Assembly (NCBI GenBank): GCA_905373835.1
Contig: CAJPUN010000003.1
Location: 65,352 to 129,351 of the forward strand
Reading direction: 5' to 3'
Source: Candidatus Saccharimonadota bacterium
GTDB taxonomy: Bacteria; Patescibacteriota; Saccharimonadia; Saccharimonadales; Saccharimonadaceae
DNA: 64,000 nucleotides
The notes beneath the pieces were generated by a model that had not been told where the DNA came from, made no database searches, and worked only from the letters and a program-made list of their open reading frames with translations. Both the position numbers and the translations under genes were made by a program. Of the stretch, positions 9,343 through 18,346 are shown one piece after another; position 1 is the stretch's first letter, and each line of letters begins with the position of its first letter.

Positions 9343-10457
9343 CGCAGCGTGTCTTTGTCGGGATGAGTGGTGGAGTGGACAGCAGCCTCACCGCAGCGCT
9401 GCTGGTGGAGCAGGGCTACGACGTGGCCGGTGTGTATATGAAAAACTGGAGCCAAGACCTACCCGGCATGCAGTGTCCCTGGGCAGAAGACCTAGCTGAT
9501 GCCAAGCGGGTCGCAGTGCAGCTGGGTATCGACTTTATCGTTTTTGATTTTGAGCACGACTACAAACACAAAGTGGTAGACTACATGCTGACCGAGTACC
9601 AAGCTGGGCGCACACCAAATCCCGACATTATGTGCAATCAAGAGATTAAGTTTCGGCTCTTTCTCGATACGGCGCGCGAGCGTGGGGCCGACCTCATCGC
9701 CACTGGCCATTATGCGCAGACCGGTGGCGCATGTGCAGAGGATGACAGCGCGGCGACTAGTCAAGAACATTCATTCCAGCCTGATCGCCTCTACCGCGCC
9801 ACCGACGCAGCCAAAGACCAGACCTACTTCCTCTACCGCGTGACGAGTGATGCACTCCAACATACACTCTTTCCGCTTGGTGGTTATACCAAGCAGCAGG
9901 TGCGGCGCATGGCCAGTGAGCGTGGCCTCTGGACGGCGCGCAAGCAGGAGTCGATGGGAGTGTGCTTCGTTGGCAACGTTGGTATGCGAGACTTCCTCAG
10001 CCAGTATATATCCACTCGTCCGGGCGATATTATCGACAAGCAAACAGGGGTGGTGCTGGGCCGGCACGATGGCGCAATCTTTTACACCCTGGGCCAGCGC
10101 CATGGGCTGGATGTCGGTGGTGGTTTACCCTATTACGTCGTCGGTAAGGATATGGCAGCAAATGTGGTGTATGTGAGCCGCAATATGAATGACGAAGCGA
10201 TGTGGCGCCATGATGTGCTGGTGGGCAATCTGCATTGGATTCACGGTGCACCAGCGGCAGATGACCAGCTGACCGTCCGCCTACGCCACCGTGGCCAGCT
10301 GAGGCCATGCACGCTACAGTATGACTCAGCCCAGGCTCAAGCCACTCTCCACCTGAGCGACCCTGAGCGGGCTGTGGCAGCCGGCCAGTCAGCCGTGATC
10401 TACCGCGGGGCAGAGTGCCTTGGCGGGGGGATTGTCGTCGATCCCATGGCTTTATAG
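9339..10457 (+). CDS. mnmA: tRNA-specific 2-thiouridylase MnmA
   Basis: 372 residues. An ATP-pyrophosphatase that places sulfur on U34 of tRNA-Lys, -Glu and -Gln. The PP-loop is SGGVDSS (residues 9-15). The two catalytic cysteines are in NPDIMCNQEIKF (near 104) and in GVCFVG (near 209). Full length for the family. Co-translated with the DUF218 protein and, behind it, the cysteine desulfurase, its presumed sulfur donor. Confidence 0.97.
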   Translation: MTQRVFVGMSGGVDSSLTAALLVEQGYDVAGVYMKNWSQDLPGMQCPWAEDLADAKRVAVQLGIDFIVFDFEHDYKHKVVDYMLTEYQAGRTPNPDIMCNQEIKFRLFLDTARERGADLIATGHYAQTGGACAEDDSAATSQEHSFQPDRLYRATDAAKDQTYFLYRVTSDALQHTLFPLGGYTKQQVRRMASERGLWTARKQESMGVCFVGNVGMRDFLSQYISTRPGDIIDKQTGVVLGRHDGAIFYTLGQRHGLDVGGGLPYYVVGKDMAANVVYVSRNMNDEAMWRHDVLVGNLHWIHGAPAADDQLTVRLRHRGQLRPCTLQYDSAQAQATLHLSDPERAVAAGQSAVIYRGAECLGGGIVVDPMAL

Positions 10458-10624
10458 CTGTTTTTGTATTAGCAATGAGTGAAAACAGAGAGGCTATTCT
10501 GCATTCTGCAAGGCATATATACCCGATCACTAGGTGCTGTTCCGGAAACGACAGCCGAGATTAATGCGCAAGAGGGTATGACCGCAACTGAGAATAGTAC
10601 ATCGCAACCTCAGTAGCAAGTCTG

Positions 10625-10654
10625 TTGACAACCCAAACGACAGTTTCGTATACT
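10625..10654 (+). promoter_or_regulatory. Promoter of the LAxTG surface protein
   Basis: A consensus -35 TTGACA at 10625-10630 and a -10 TATACT at 10649-10654, 18 bases apart. It lies 33 bases before the start codon, leaving room for the AAGGGGGG Shine-Dalgarno at 10673-10680. The rest of 10458-10624 holds no gene that I can support. Confidence 0.75.
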
Positions 10655-10687
10655 GACACTTATAGACAACCATAAGGGGGGATTATT

Positions 10688-11794
10688 ATGAGGGTAAAAC
10701 ACATTCACTCTCGGATGAGAGTTATTGCCGCGGCGGCAGTCGTCGTTGGTGGCGTTGGGCTTGTGGGGCCGCAGCTTGTGGCGCATCAGGCGTATGCTGA
10801 TGCTGACACTACCGCACCAGTCTTTACGCCAGCCAAGCCAGAGAAGCTCGTGGCGCGAGCGGGTCGCTCAATTGCCGATGCGGTGCGTACTGTGGCAGCG
10901 AATGATGGGGCAGACGGAACAGGTGTTAATAGTGATGGCGTGGTTATCGACGCAAAAAACCTTGACCTTGCAAACCCAAAACCAGGCATATATACAATCA
11001 CCTACCGTGCGGTCGATAATGCCAATAATAAAGCAGAGGTAACGCGCGAAGTAGAAATCACAACTACTGAAAAGCTCGAAGCGAAGCTAGCTGAGCCGAT
11101 GGTGTTAGATGGCTACAGTCCACACACCAGGGCGGAGGCAATATCCAAGCAGGTGATTGCCCGTGCCGTGGTGGCTGATGAGACATCTCCTCAGGCTGTG
11201 ATCGACAAAGCATTGCAAGAGCTCCAGCAAGCAATCGATGATCTCCGCGTTGACCATACCGACTACGACAAAGCTAAGCAAGAGCTTGCTGCTGCGCCAG
11301 CCTATGTGGCAGCAGACAAGGACGTTGCTGCAGCAGCGACAGAGGCAGATCGCCTGGCAAATCTCAAAGCAACCACGACGTCAGAGCTTACCAAAGCGAC
11401 GAAGGCGCTCACCACTGCTATAGCTACAGCTATCCAGGAGGATCAAGCACGCCAAAAGACAGCCGCGCAAGCCGTTGATGCACTCGAAGCTAAGCCGGAT
11501 CTTGCACTGCTTGCAACGACCCAGTCAGTGGTCAATACTGTCAAAGACGATGCAGTCAAGGTGGCACTGCAGCGACGGGTTGACGCAATCCGCACTGCGC
11601 TGCAACCACAACAACCACAGCAAGCTGCCACCACACCCAAGACGGCAGCCCACACGCCCAAGCAGACGCATTCTGTAGCAGCTGCGCTTGCCGACACGGG
11701 TGCCAACCTCTGGCTCCTTGGTGGAGCGGGTGTTGCTCTTGTTGGCGGGGCGGTTGGCCTGTGGCGTTATCGCAACAAGTTGTTCAAGCGTTAG
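10688..11794 (+). CDS. Secreted surface protein with LAxTG wall-sorting signal
   Basis: 368 residues. The N-terminus is a signal peptide (basic start, hydrophobic core at about 12-33, AYA-DA cleavage site). Residues about 40-125 look like a bacterial Ig/HYR-like fold (TTAPVFTPA opening, GIYTITYRAVDNANN near the end). Then come FIVAR-like helical segments (about 130-280, many Ala/Lys/Asp) and a Pro/Gln/Thr-rich linker. The C-terminus is a textbook sorting signal: LADTG near residue 336, a hydrophobic stretch and the basic tail RYRNKLFKR. LAxTG is the motif favoured by class E sortases of Actinobacteria. No sortase gene is in this window. A role in host attachment is plausible but unproven. Confidence 0.85.
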   Translation: MRVKHIHSRMRVIAAAAVVVGGVGLVGPQLVAHQAYADADTTAPVFTPAKPEKLVARAGRSIADAVRTVAANDGADGTGVNSDGVVIDAKNLDLANPKPGIYTITYRAVDNANNKAEVTREVEITTTEKLEAKLAEPMVLDGYSPHTRAEAISKQVIARAVVADETSPQAVIDKALQELQQAIDDLRVDHTDYDKAKQELAAAPAYVAADKDVAAAATEADRLANLKATTTSELTKATKALTTAIATAIQEDQARQKTAAQAVDALEAKPDLALLATTQSVVNTVKDDAVKVALQRRVDAIRTALQPQQPQQAATTPKTAAHTPKQTHSVAAALADTGANLWLLGGAGVALVGGAVGLWRYRNKLFKR

Positions 11795-11811
11795 CAGTAG
11801 TATAACACCGC

Positions 11812-11839
11812 AAAAATCGGCTCGGATGAGTCGATTTTT
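11812..11839 (+). terminator. Rho-independent terminator after the surface protein
   Basis: Arms 11812-11823 and 11828-11839 pair with one mismatch around the loop GGAT, and the 3' arm ends in five T. It lies 18 bases after the stop codon. Confidence 0.75.
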
Positions 11840-12020
11840 GTATGGAGGCATCCGCATTGACGATACTCTTTTTGCGATGCGAAAAACTTCTCAACGCCAT
11901 TACGCTACACGTGCTCGGGAATAGCCTAAGAAGTGATACTCGGTGTGATGATGAGGTCGCGCCAAAACGTGATGAGGTAAGCGTGGAATACCACCAAAGA
12001 TGCACGAGGTAGTGTGTCCG

Positions 12021-12029
12021 TGCTATAAT
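12021..12029 (+). promoter_or_regulatory. Extended -10 promoter of alaS, leaderless type
   Basis: TGC-TATAAT ends seven bases before the alaS ATG, in nearly the same context as metG (a C-run, then TATG). No Shine-Dalgarno sequence is present. Confidence 0.6.
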
Positions 12030-12036
12030 ACCCCCT

Positions 12037-13920
12037 ATGAATGCTCAAGATATCCGCAACAAATACCTCGAATTTTATGCCAAGCAGCAGCACGCCATTA
12101 TCAAGCGGGCCCCGCTCATCCTAACCGATGACCCGACGACACTCTTTACTGGTGCGGGCATGCAGCCGATGATCCCATATCTGCTGGGTGAGACACACCC
12201 ACAGGGCAAGCGCATCGCCGACTCGCAGACGTGCTTGCGTGCTCAAGACATTGACGATATTGGCGACAATCGCCACACTACCTTCTTTGAGATGCTCGGT
12301 AACTGGAGCCTGGGTGACTACTTTAAGAAAGAGCAAATTACCTGGATGTGGACATTCCTCACCGAGGAGGTGGGGCTTGACCCAAATCGCCTGTATGTAA
12401 CGTGTTTCATTGGTGCGCCCGAGTACAATATTGCCAAAGACACCGAAGCAGCCGAGCTGTGGCGGCAGAAATTTGCCGAAAAGGGGATCGAAGCGAAAAG
12501 TGCCGACATTGGCAGCGAAGAGCGCGGCGCAGCCCGTGGCATCCAGCCAGGTGAGCGCATCTTCTACTACGACGGCAGCAAAAACTGGTGGAGCCGCAAC
12601 GGTGGGCCCGAGACCACGCCGGTCGGTGACCCATGCGGGCCCGATAGCGAGATGTTTTATGAGTTTGATTTCATCGAGCACGACCCGAAGTTTGGTGAGC
12701 ACTGCCACCCTAACTGTGACTGCGGACGCTTTATGGAGATCGGCAACAACGTCTTTATGGCATACAAGAAGGTAGCCGAGGGACAGTTTGTTCCACTAGA
12801 TAAGCCGAATATCGACCACGGCTCTGGCCTGGAGCGCATTGCGGCTGCGGCCAATAACGACCCTGATGTCTTTAAGATTAGCCTGATGTGGCCCATCATC
12901 AGCAAGCTCGAGCAGCTCAGCGGCAAGAGCTATGCCTCGCACACCGAGAGTATGCGGGTGATTGCCGACCACCTGCGAGCGGCCACCTTTATGGCGGTCG
13001 ATGGCTGTGTCCCAAGCAACAAGGAGCAGGGCTATGTGATGCGCCGCCTCTTGCGCCGGGCGATTCGCTACAGCTTCGACCTTGGCATTGAGCAGAACTT
13101 CCTCGAGGCAGTGGTGCCGGTGATTGCCGACCTATACGAGGCAGACTTCCCAGAGGTCAAAGCAGCGCGCGAACAGATTATCGCCGTGCTCGCCAAGGAA
13201 GAAAAAGCCTTCCGGCAGACGCTGCGCAAGGGCCTCAAACAGATGCAGCAGTATGTGGCAGATGGCCTGACTGGCGTGGAGCTATTTACGCTATATGATA
13301 CCTTTGGCTTCCCAGTAGAGCTTAGTACGGAGGAGGCATACAAGCAAGGGATTGCGCTCTCTGAAGACTGGCGGGCAGAATTTGACGCCAAAATGGCCGA
13401 GCAGCGCCAGCGCTCCAAGACGGCACGCAAGGGGCAGTTTAGTGGTGGGCTAGAGGGTCACGACCCAATTCATCTCAAGTACCACACAGCAACGCACTTG
13501 CTCGGGGCAGCGCTACGCACGGTGCTCAAGGCACCAGATTTACAGCAGCATGGGAGCAACATCACCGCTCAGCGCCTGCGCTTCGACTTCAATCACGATA
13601 AGCTCACCCCGGAGGAAAAGCAAGCGGTAGAAGACCAAGTTAATGCTTGGATCGAGGCGGATTTGCCCGTGAGCTTTGCCGTGTACCCAACCGACGAAGC
13701 ACTGAAGCTTGGTGCAATCGGTGCCTTTGGCGAGCGCTACGGCGACACCGTCAAGGTCTATTCCATCGGCGAAGGTGATGAGCGCGTGAGCTTCGAAGTT
13801 TGTGGGGGGCCGCACGTTGAGCACACTGGCGTCTTGGCCGAAGACGGTAAGCGGTTCAAAATTACCAAGGAAGAGTCGAGCTCAGCCGGTATCCGCCGGA
13901 TCAAGGCAGTTTTGCGGTAA
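12037..13920 (+). CDS. alaS: Alanyl-tRNA synthetase, short form without C-Ala domain
   Basis: Charges tRNA-Ala and clears mischarged Ser/Gly. The class II catalytic core is at the N-terminus (GAGMQPMIPYLLG, HHTTFFEMLGNWSLGDYF region), followed by the tRNA-recognition helices. The editing domain carries the zinc ligands in HTATH and CGGPHVEHTG. At 627 residues the protein stops just after the editing domain; the usual about 875-residue enzyme also has DHHA1/C-Ala domains. The end looks native, because editing motifs are complete and the frame simply stops. The short form is, to my knowledge, recurrent in CPR bacteria. Confidence 0.95.
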   Translation: MNAQDIRNKYLEFYAKQQHAIIKRAPLILTDDPTTLFTGAGMQPMIPYLLGETHPQGKRIADSQTCLRAQDIDDIGDNRHTTFFEMLGNWSLGDYFKKEQITWMWTFLTEEVGLDPNRLYVTCFIGAPEYNIAKDTEAAELWRQKFAEKGIEAKSADIGSEERGAARGIQPGERIFYYDGSKNWWSRNGGPETTPVGDPCGPDSEMFYEFDFIEHDPKFGEHCHPNCDCGRFMEIGNNVFMAYKKVAEGQFVPLDKPNIDHGSGLERIAAAANNDPDVFKISLMWPIISKLEQLSGKSYASHTESMRVIADHLRAATFMAVDGCVPSNKEQGYVMRRLLRRAIRYSFDLGIEQNFLEAVVPVIADLYEADFPEVKAAREQIIAVLAKEEKAFRQTLRKGLKQMQQYVADGLTGVELFTLYDTFGFPVELSTEEAYKQGIALSEDWRAEFDAKMAEQRQRSKTARKGQFSGGLEGHDPIHLKYHTATHLLGAALRTVLKAPDLQQHGSNITAQRLRFDFNHDKLTPEEKQAVEDQVNAWIEADLPVSFAVYPTDEALKLGAIGAFGERYGDTVKVYSIGEGDERVSFEVCGGPHVEHTGVLAEDGKRFKITKEESSSAGIRRIKAVLR

Positions 13921-13949
13921 CGCTAGCAAGTAACAGGAATAAACAATAC

Positions 13950-13976
13950 AACACCAGTAATATAGTTGCTGGTGTT
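13950..13976 (+). terminator. Hairpin between converging alaS and the unknown gene
   Basis: AACACCAG at 13950-13957 pairs with CTGGTGTT at 13969-13976 around an 11-base AT-rich loop. The T-tract is weak on both sides. It lies between two convergent genes, so it may stop transcription from both. Confidence 0.5.
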
Positions 13977-14029
13977 ATATTTGTTGGTGCTAATAATACC
14001 TGCAAGCAAACAGAGGAGAGACAGCGATC

Positions 14030-14857
14030 CTACTGCAGAGCGCAGCGCTCAGCGATCATATCCTTTGTTAGCTGGGCAATAGCGTTACTTAGCTGTGCGA
14101 TATCTTTTGGCTCGACGTATGTGCGGCGGCGCTGTGACGCAGTTTCGCTAGATTCATAAGAACAGGTGAGTGTAGTACCAAGTTGGTCGCTCTCAATCTC
14201 GCATGTGACTGGTGTATCGATCCCATCACAGACATAAGGTACTGTGTATACGGCCGAGATACCTAGTATTAATTCGCCAATTCGGCGTGCAGTCAAGACA
14301 AAGCACATACTTGATGATTGCTCACCATTACCATTGCGGTAGCTTACACTGTGGTACACCTGAGAAGGATCGGCCGTAGGGAGGACCGCTTCATCAAGAA
14401 GAGTCTGGAGGTCGGCAGCAGTTGTGCCGCGGTTGGTTGCATACCATCTAAATAACTTCGAATCGCCAGGCGGGCGCGAGCGGTCGAGTAGGCGTGCCAC
14501 GTGGTTGTGGGTGATAGACATCTGGCTGGGGTCGGTCCGGCTATACCAGCAGTGCCGATTATCCGCCAGTGTTAGTGCAAAAGAATGATGCTTATCGGGG
14601 TCGGCAAAGGCGAGCTGGCCAGCGGTCAGGCCAGTGGCATCAGCTGTGAGGTCAACGGCCAATGTACCACCTTCGTTATATTGCCCAAAGGGAGCTTGGT
14701 AAGCTATCGTTGTTTCGTCGGGCATGGCATGGTGCGCTTCAAGCGCTGCAACCGTTTCATACAGGTGGCGGCCAAGCAGGGTGAGTTCGGTTGGCTCGCA
14801 GTTCTTAAGTGAAAAGATGCCGATAGACACGGCATCGACTGGCTCGCGATTGGTCAT
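14030..14857 (-). CDS. Unknown soluble protein
   Basis: 275 residues with no signal peptide or membrane segment. The composition is ordinary with some beta-rich stretches (TIAYQAPFGQYNEGGTLAV, TCEIESDQLGTTLTCSYE). A possible domain break lies near residue 120. I do not recognise the family. It is transcribed alone, divergently from the FtsA/PilM-like gene; the 190 bases between them hold both promoters. Its size and solitary position resemble the repeat proteins at the window start, but I cannot show homology by eye. Confidence 0.65.
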   Translation of the reverse strand: MTNREPVDAVSIGIFSLKNCEPTELTLLGRHLYETVAALEAHHAMPDETTIAYQAPFGQYNEGGTLAVDLTADATGLTAGQLAFADPDKHHSFALTLADNRHCWYSRTDPSQMSITHNHVARLLDRSRPPGDSKLFRWYATNRGTTAADLQTLLDEAVLPTADPSQVYHSVSYRNGNGEQSSSMCFVLTARRIGELILGISAVYTVPYVCDGIDTPVTCEIESDQLGTTLTCSYESSETASQRRRTYVEPKDIAQLSNAIAQLTKDMIAERCALQ

Positions 14858-15045
14858 AGTGAGCGTATTGTACAGTGGTTACCTCTGTTTTGTCAAGGAG
14901 GTGCTACCACTGTATGATTTTTCTGCAATGTTTCTCAATAACGACACTTGCAGTGCTTGATGCAAAATGAATCATTTTATCATAAATTCGCCAATAATCA
15001 CCGTTTAGGGCTAGCAGGCAAGCCTGTATATGGTATATAATAGAG

Positions 15046-16314
15046 ATGATTATGGTTTTCGATCGATTTCTTACCCGAGCAGATAACAGCGCTAGCGAAT
15101 GCCTCGTTGGCCTCGATATTGGGACAGAGTACGTCAAGGCGCTGCTTGCCCGGGTGAATGGTGAGGAGATTGAGATCATCGGTGTGGGGCGCAAGCACCA
15201 AGACCGCAGCGATATGCACTCGGGTGCGATTGCCGACATTGCCGCAGTCGTGCGCAACTGCGAAGATGCTCTGGCCCAAGCCGAGTCTGAGGCTGGCATA
15301 CAGGCGCGCCGTGCAGTAATTGGTATTGCTGGCGAGCTTGTGAAGGGTGTGACAAATACCATTCGCTATCGTCGTCCGCAGCCCGATCGTCCACTAGATG
15401 AGACCGAGATGGAATTCATCATCGAGAAGGTGCAAGACCGAGCTGCCATCAAGGCGCAGCGGCAGATCGCTCTCGAGACGGGCAATCAAGATGTGGAAGT
15501 AAAGCTCGTCAACTCTGCACTCGTCAGTATTCATATTGATGGCTACAAGGTGAGTAACCCAATTAGCTTCCAAGGCAAAGATGTAGCGGTGCAGATCTAT
15601 ACAGCGTTTGCTCCCATGGTGCACATTGGCGCGCTCGAGCGCGTGGCTGATGAACTGGCGCTCGACCTCGTGGCGGTAGCGGCTGAGCCCTTTGCGGTGA
15701 GTCGGAGTGTACTAGGTACAGATGCGAATAGCTCATTTACGGCTATTCTTGCCGACGTTGGTGGCGGCACGACAGACATTGCGGTGGTAAATGATGGCGG
15801 TGTGGAAGGGACGCGGATGTTTGGCATTGGTGGGCGTAGCTTTACCAATACGATCGCCAACGAGTGTGCCATTAGCTACAACGAGGCCGAGAAGCTTAAG
15901 GTTGCGACTAATCACGAGCAGATGAAACAAGAGCTTAAGCAGCATTTTGATACCGCAATTGATAAAACCCTCGATGTCTGGCTAGCAGGAGTTGATCTTG
16001 CTCTTAGCGAATTTAGTTCGGTCGATCACCTGCCTAATCGTATCTTGCTCTGCGGTGGTGGGGCAAGCCTCAAGCCACTAGTCAAGGCCCTCGAGACGCG
16101 CGATTGGTATACCGACCTCCCCTTTACACGCCGGCCAGTGGTGCAGCATATTAAGCCCAGTGACGTCTCGGGTGTGGTCGACCTGACGAACAAGGTCAGC
16201 GATCACTCATTTATCACCGCGATGGGCCTCCTGCGCGTGGGCTACGATACAATGATCGGGGCAAGTGAAACAGAAACACTACGCAATAAATTGAATAAAA
16301 TGTTGAGGATCTAA
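15046..16314 (+). CDS. FtsA/PilM-family actin-like ATPase
   Basis: 422 residues. The actin/Hsp70 phosphate-1 motif is VGLDIGTEYVKAL (near residue 23), an SHS2-like 1C subdomain lies at about 95-210, and phosphate-2 is ADVGGGTTDIAVV (near 240). FtsA anchors the Z-ring and PilM the type IV pilus platform; the motifs alone do not separate them. The next gene encodes a single-pass membrane protein, which fits a cytoplasmic ATPase bound to a membrane partner. TATAAT at 15036-15041 is very close to the tandem ATGs at 15046 and 15052; the second may be the true start. Confidence 0.82.
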   Translation: MIMVFDRFLTRADNSASECLVGLDIGTEYVKALLARVNGEEIEIIGVGRKHQDRSDMHSGAIADIAAVVRNCEDALAQAESEAGIQARRAVIGIAGELVKGVTNTIRYRRPQPDRPLDETEMEFIIEKVQDRAAIKAQRQIALETGNQDVEVKLVNSALVSIHIDGYKVSNPISFQGKDVAVQIYTAFAPMVHIGALERVADELALDLVAVAAEPFAVSRSVLGTDANSSFTAILADVGGGTTDIAVVNDGGVEGTRMFGIGGRSFTNTIANECAISYNEAEKLKVATNHEQMKQELKQHFDTAIDKTLDVWLAGVDLALSEFSSVDHLPNRILLCGGGASLKPLVKALETRDWYTDLPFTRRPVVQHIKPSDVSGVVDLTNKVSDHSFITAMGLLRVGYDTMIGASETETLRNKLNKMLRI

Positions 16315-17946
16315 ATGCAAAAAGATGTCATTTATATCGATACCGAGGACGACATTACCGCCATCATTGGCAAGGTGAAGGACTCCTCACAAAAAATCGT
16401 CGCACTTGTGCCACCCAAGCGGATTGGTGCCATGCAGAGCGCTGTCAACCTCAAGCTCGTCCAGCGCGCTGCTGAGCAAGCAGGTAAACGGCTCGTCATT
16501 ATCACTGGCAACCAAGCGCTCTCGACTTTGGCCGCTTCGGCAAGTATCCCCACGGCGCGGACATTGCAAAGCCGGCCAGAGATGGCTGAGATCCCAGCAC
16601 TGGAGGTTGATGACGAAGATGTCATTGACGGTAGTGAGCTCGAGTCAGACGATCCTGAGCCAGTAATGCCTGCTACTTCTGTGTCAGCTCGTCCTTCCAC
16701 CCGCCCAGCTGCCCGTGCTACATCAGATGATGACAAAGCGGCAGATGCTTCGGCTGCCTCAGACCTCAAGAAAAAGGTGAAGGTGCCAGACTTCAACAAG
16801 ATGCGCAAGAAGCTCTTGATCAGCGGTGCGGCACTCGTTGTCCTAATTGTTTTCTTGGTGTGGGCAATTTTCTTCGCACCACATGCGACCATCACTATCA
16901 AGGCGCGTACCTCTGATTTGCCACTCAGTACCCGCGTCACGATTGGCGATTCGCTTGGTTCAAACCTGCAAGAAGGGACGATCAAGACGACGACCAAGAC
17001 AACGCGCAAAACCATCTCAATCGACTTCACTGCCACTGGCAAAGAAGATGTTGGTGCAAAGGCAACGGGGACGGTGCGTTTTACGCCGGCTTCGTTTGAC
17101 GTATTGCGCAATGGAGCGACGATCGACGCTGGGACGACCATCACGTCCGAGAATGGCATGCAATACAAGACGACATCGTCGGTGGTATTCGACTCGAACG
17201 CGTCGGGTGGCGACCTGATGCGAGGCCGCACAACAGAAGTCACTGCAGTAGAGAGTGGCACGAAGTACAATGGTGCGTCGGGCTCGGCTAAAGGCCCCTC
17301 TGGCTTCTCTGTTTCCTTCACGCATGATACTTCTGGTGGTACAGATAAGACAATTACCACAGTGCAGCGTAGTGACATTGAGCAGGCGAGGAATAGACTC
17401 CATAGCTCACTCGATAGCAATGGTGCCAAGCGTGAGCTTGCCTCACAGTTTAATGGCGACAGCTACATTATTCTGAATGATACCTTCAAGCAAAACGACA
17501 GCGACATCCAACCGAACGTCAAGGTAGGTGGCGAAGCAACCGACGGCAAAGCCCAGCTGACTGGTGCGGTGGAGTACTCCCTCTCGGCGATAGAGAAGCG
17601 CGAGGCCAGCATCTTCCTTGACGCGTATTTCAAGCAGCAGATCGATGGCAAGGCCAACCAGCAAGTCCATAGCAACGGCGTCAATAAACTCTCGGTGACC
17701 AATGTTTCGGCTAATGGCAATGCCTACAATGCGACTATTACGACCAACGGCAAGATCGGCCCCAAGGTCGACGAGTCGGAGCTCAAAGACTACGCCAAGG
17801 GCAAGCGCTATGCCGAGATTCGCTCGCATGTTGAGAAGATCGAGGGGGTGAGTTCGGCCGATGTATCGTTCTCACCATTCTGGGTGCAATCAGCACCAAA
17901 TGACACGAATCGGATAAAGGTGGTATTTGACCTCAATGAACAATAA
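16315..17946 (+). CDS. Single-pass membrane protein with baseplate J-like outer domain
   Basis: 543 residues, starting directly after the previous stop (TAAATG). Residues 1-100 form a cytoplasmic Rossmann-like domain with VALVPPKRIGAMQSAVNLKL. About 100-155 is an acidic, Ser/Ala-rich linker, 165-190 the single membrane helix, and 190-543 a Thr/Ser-rich outer region resembling baseplate J or other repeated beta domains. I have seen similar ATPase-plus-membrane-protein pairs described in CPR genomes, with unknown role. The pair probably forms an envelope-spanning assembly. Confidence 0.65.
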   Translation: MQKDVIYIDTEDDITAIIGKVKDSSQKIVALVPPKRIGAMQSAVNLKLVQRAAEQAGKRLVIITGNQALSTLAASASIPTARTLQSRPEMAEIPALEVDDEDVIDGSELESDDPEPVMPATSVSARPSTRPAARATSDDDKAADASAASDLKKKVKVPDFNKMRKKLLISGAALVVLIVFLVWAIFFAPHATITIKARTSDLPLSTRVTIGDSLGSNLQEGTIKTTTKTTRKTISIDFTATGKEDVGAKATGTVRFTPASFDVLRNGATIDAGTTITSENGMQYKTTSSVVFDSNASGGDLMRGRTTEVTAVESGTKYNGASGSAKGPSGFSVSFTHDTSGGTDKTITTVQRSDIEQARNRLHSSLDSNGAKRELASQFNGDSYIILNDTFKQNDSDIQPNVKVGGEATDGKAQLTGAVEYSLSAIEKREASIFLDAYFKQQIDGKANQQVHSNGVNKLSVTNVSANGNAYNATITTNGKIGPKVDESELKDYAKGKRYAEIRSHVEKIEGVSSADVSFSPFWVQSAPNDTNRIKVVFDLNEQ

Positions 17947-18346
17947 GAGAACATACTTAGCGCTTGATGTTGGCGAGCGGCGGATTGGCGTGGCAATTGC
18001 CGATCCGTCCGTGCGAATTGCCGTCGCATATGATACGATTGAAGTGGATGGTAGTGAACTTGAGCAGATCACTCAGCTGATTATGAGTGAGCGTGTTGGG
18101 GTGGTGATCGTTGGTTACCCGCGCAATCAATCGGGCGAGCCAACGGCTCAGACTGCTTATGTCGAGCGGTTTGCGACCCAATTGACGGATATCGCGCCGC
18201 GCTTGGCATTTCAAGATGAGTCGCTCACCAGCGTACAGGCTGAGGAGTATCTTCGTGCTCAAGGTAAGCCGTATAGCAAGGGTGCTATCGATGCCGTCGC
18301 TGCCAGTATTATTTTGCAAGACTATTTGGAGACGCACTATGACTGA
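17936..18346 (+). CDS. ruvX: YqgF/RuvX Holliday junction resolvase-like nuclease
   Basis: RNase H-fold protein: LALDVGERRIGVAIADP at the N-terminus carries the catalytic Asp, GYPRNQSGEPT is the conserved middle block, and DESLTSVQAEEYL the third. The family trims pre-16S rRNA ends or processes junctions. Two starts are possible: ATG 17936, overlapping the preceding stop by 11 bases, and TTG 17927, which has an AAAGG six bases upstream. Its own end overlaps mltG by eight bases; the ruvX-mltG neighbour pair is common in bacteria. Confidence 0.92.
   Translation: MNNKRTYLALDVGERRIGVAIADPSVRIAVAYDTIEVDGSELEQITQLIMSERVGVVIVGYPRNQSGEPTAQTAYVERFATQLTDIAPRLAFQDESLTSVQAEEYLRAQGKPYSKGAIDAVAASIILQDYLETHYD

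Noticed and set aside
14030..14857. Homology of the unknown protein to the giant repeat proteins
   Set aside because: No AWG or W-P type motif spacing could be matched.
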